This document shows, piece after piece, positions 62,922-64,000 of a DNA stretch of 64,000 bases (position 1 is the first letter of the stretch; each line of letters begins with the position of its first letter). The notes under the pieces were generated by a model. That model had not been told where the DNA came from. It saw nothing but the letters and a program-made list of their open reading frames with translations, and did not search any database. Where the stretch lies: positions 1,240,001 to 1,304,000 of the forward strand of contig NZ_VSWH01000001.1 in the NCBI RefSeq assembly GCF_009602705.1. The letters are read 5' to 3'. The translations under genes and the position numbers were made by a program. This DNA comes from Chryseobacterium vaccae. GTDB taxonomy: Bacteria; Bacteroidota; Bacteroidia; Flavobacteriales; Weeksellaceae.

Positions 62922-63602
62922 TCATAATTTTTTGAAAGTATATTCATCATAGACTGTGTTAATGAGCTCATCAGAATGAATGTTTCGTGAGAAAATAGGA
63001 TAATGAAAACGATCTAATTTATTGAGAATACGGATCAGATCCATTTTTTCATTATAATTAAGATTCCCGGCAACAATATTAGTAGCCTGACGAATTTTTT
63101 CCATTTGCTTTTCCAGCACCATTAATCCTCTCTCAGAAATATGGATTAATTTACTTCGTTTATCCAAATCAGAATCTGTTTGTTCAATCAATCCCTGACG
63201 CAGAAGTCTTGTAATGATAAGCATACCAACAGGCTTATCGTGAATATTTTTTTTGATGAGAGCCATCTTAGTCATCTCACCAAAAGCTTTTAAGTTGATC
63301 AAGTAAATAAAGTCTTCCTGAGTAGAAAATTCAGAATCTGTGATAGCCGACTTTGAATAGGTCTTAGCATATCGGTTAAGATGAACAAGTAATGTACTAA
63401 TTGCGCTTTCCGCTGTTCTTCCATTCTCTTTTCCTTCCCAGTATGGCTCATCACCAGCACGCGTAGACTCAAGATTCTCCTTACCAGAAACCCACAGTTT
63501 AAAGCCCTCAATAGTGGGTGGATAGGAATTCGGAGATGTTTTATTATCTGATTCGAATTGCTCAAGAAGAGTCATAAAGTCTTTGATAAGGGTAAAATTC
63601 AT
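62922..63602 (-). CDS. MarR-family transcriptional regulator
   Basis: About 226 residues. The winged-helix region reads DFIYLINLKAFGEMTKMALI, then GMLIITRLLRQGLIEQTDSD, and LDKRSKLIHISERGLMVLEKQ, the DNA-recognition and wing pattern of MarR proteins (DxRSK..I.LT..G). It binds DNA as a dimer and often responds to phenolic or oxidant ligands. The start at 63602 (MNFTLIKDF) is preferred to a possible in-frame start at 63623. No divergent target gene is visible in the window; the 290 bp upstream has no gene. Confidence 0.87.
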   Translation of the reverse strand: MNFTLIKDFMTLLEQFESDNKTSPNSYPPTIEGFKLWVSGKENLESTRAGDEPYWEGKENGRTAESAISTLLVHLNRYAKTYSKSAITDSEFSTQEDFIYLINLKAFGEMTKMALIKKNIHDKPVGMLIITRLLRQGLIEQTDSDLDKRSKLIHISERGLMVLEKQMEKIRQATNIVAGNLNYNEKMDLIRILNKLDRFHYPIFSRNIHSDELINTVYDEYTFKKL

Positions 63603-63917
63603 GTCAATTAAAATACTATACAAATATACCTGCTTTTAATTTAATCTCAACTTTTTACTAGAGTGTATACAATTTTGATTTTTTATATTTAATAGTAAAT
63701 GATACCGGCAGAAGAAAACCGAAATAAAAATTGTATTAATTATAAATAAGTATATTCCTGGAACGAGAAAAAGATAAAACTATCTATATTTTTCTATAAA
63801 AGGAATTTACTTTAAATATTTGCCAATTGAAAAAAGAATACAAATAAACTATAAATACTTATTATATACATTGTCCGAAACTTTAAAAAGCTCCGGACAG
63901 TATGTATTAAACTAACA

Positions 63918-64000
63918 TTAATTGGTTTTTTTTCTCCATTCAGCCTTCACATCTTCAGCGGCATCTTTGGTATTTTCCCAGGCTTCATCAGCTTTATCCT
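63918..64000 (-). CDS. small hydrophilic helical protein (partial, 3' end only)
   Basis: The last 26 codons read DKADEAWENTKDAAEDVKAE, then WRKKTN and a stop. The A-, K-, E- and D-rich heptad-like pattern is typical of small stress-associated helical proteins such as YtxH- or CsbD-like ones, but the N-terminal part is beyond the window, so no family can be given. A weak hairpin with TGTCCG and CGGACA arms lies just downstream. Confidence 0.6.
   Translation of the reverse strand, partial: DKADEAWENTKDAAEDVKAEWRKKTN

Overview
The window looks like chromosomal DNA of a Chryseobacterium-type flavobacterium (Bacteroidota). The reasons are low GC with A/T-rich leaders, a type IX secretion (T9SS) C-terminal sorting domain, long repeat-rich exoproteins, REP-like palindromes in the gaps, and pairs of small HTH ORFs of a kind typical of that group. 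Family names rest on motifs read by eye; no database search was possible.

Layout. 1-6.1 kb is housekeeping: the 5' part of an alpha-2-macroglobulin gene (minus strand), divergent from a tight plus-strand cluster of UbiA-like membrane protein, recF, a secreted hypothetical and a DUF721/DciA-like protein. 6.5-13.6 kb is an array of small cytosolic proteins (two pentapeptide proteins, HEAT, SUFU-like, Tdi1/GAD-like) that resembles orphan immunity genes without their toxins, ending in a secreted beta-flower repeat protein. 13.8-18.6 kb holds an AraC regulator and a minus-strand cluster of substrate-binding lipoprotein, mtgA and a SpecificRecomb-family membrane protein, followed by tRNA-Arg(ACG).

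18.9-38.1 kb is accessory DNA next to that tRNA. It contains a decayed serine-recombinase 3' end, a 10-kb oxidoreductase/DJ-1/acetoacetate-decarboxylase-like island, an intact large serine recombinase, a two-gene nuclease-like plus STAND NTPase pair (candidate phage defence), and a third, truncated recombinase. The island is built from duplicated gene types arranged in four minus-strand transcription units. Each unit is preceded by the same tandem operator (half-sites exactly 21 bp apart plus an AACAGA-N3-TCTGTT dyad), about 50 bp from the start codon. The island's own AraC-type regulator is the obvious candidate to bind it, which would make this a self-contained regulon. I consider it, with the STAND pair, the most interesting content here.

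38.1-39.7 kb has a pair of HTH ORFs and an SDR oxidoreductase. 40.0-57.5 kb is a minus-strand run of six secreted proteins, two of them giants (2499 and 1604 aa) that share a near-identical C-terminal module. Most gaps in this run contain REP-like repeats. 57.8-60.3 kb has a small membrane protein divergent from a TPR/AraC hybrid membrane regulator, with a 38-bp perfect palindrome and a second dyad between them. 60.3-62.9 kb is rearranged: an IS481-family element sits in one copy of a 280-bp duplication whose other copy preserves the empty target site, next to a broken LuxR-type gene and a headless tRNA 3' end. A MarR-family regulator and the 3' end of a small alpha-helical protein close the window.
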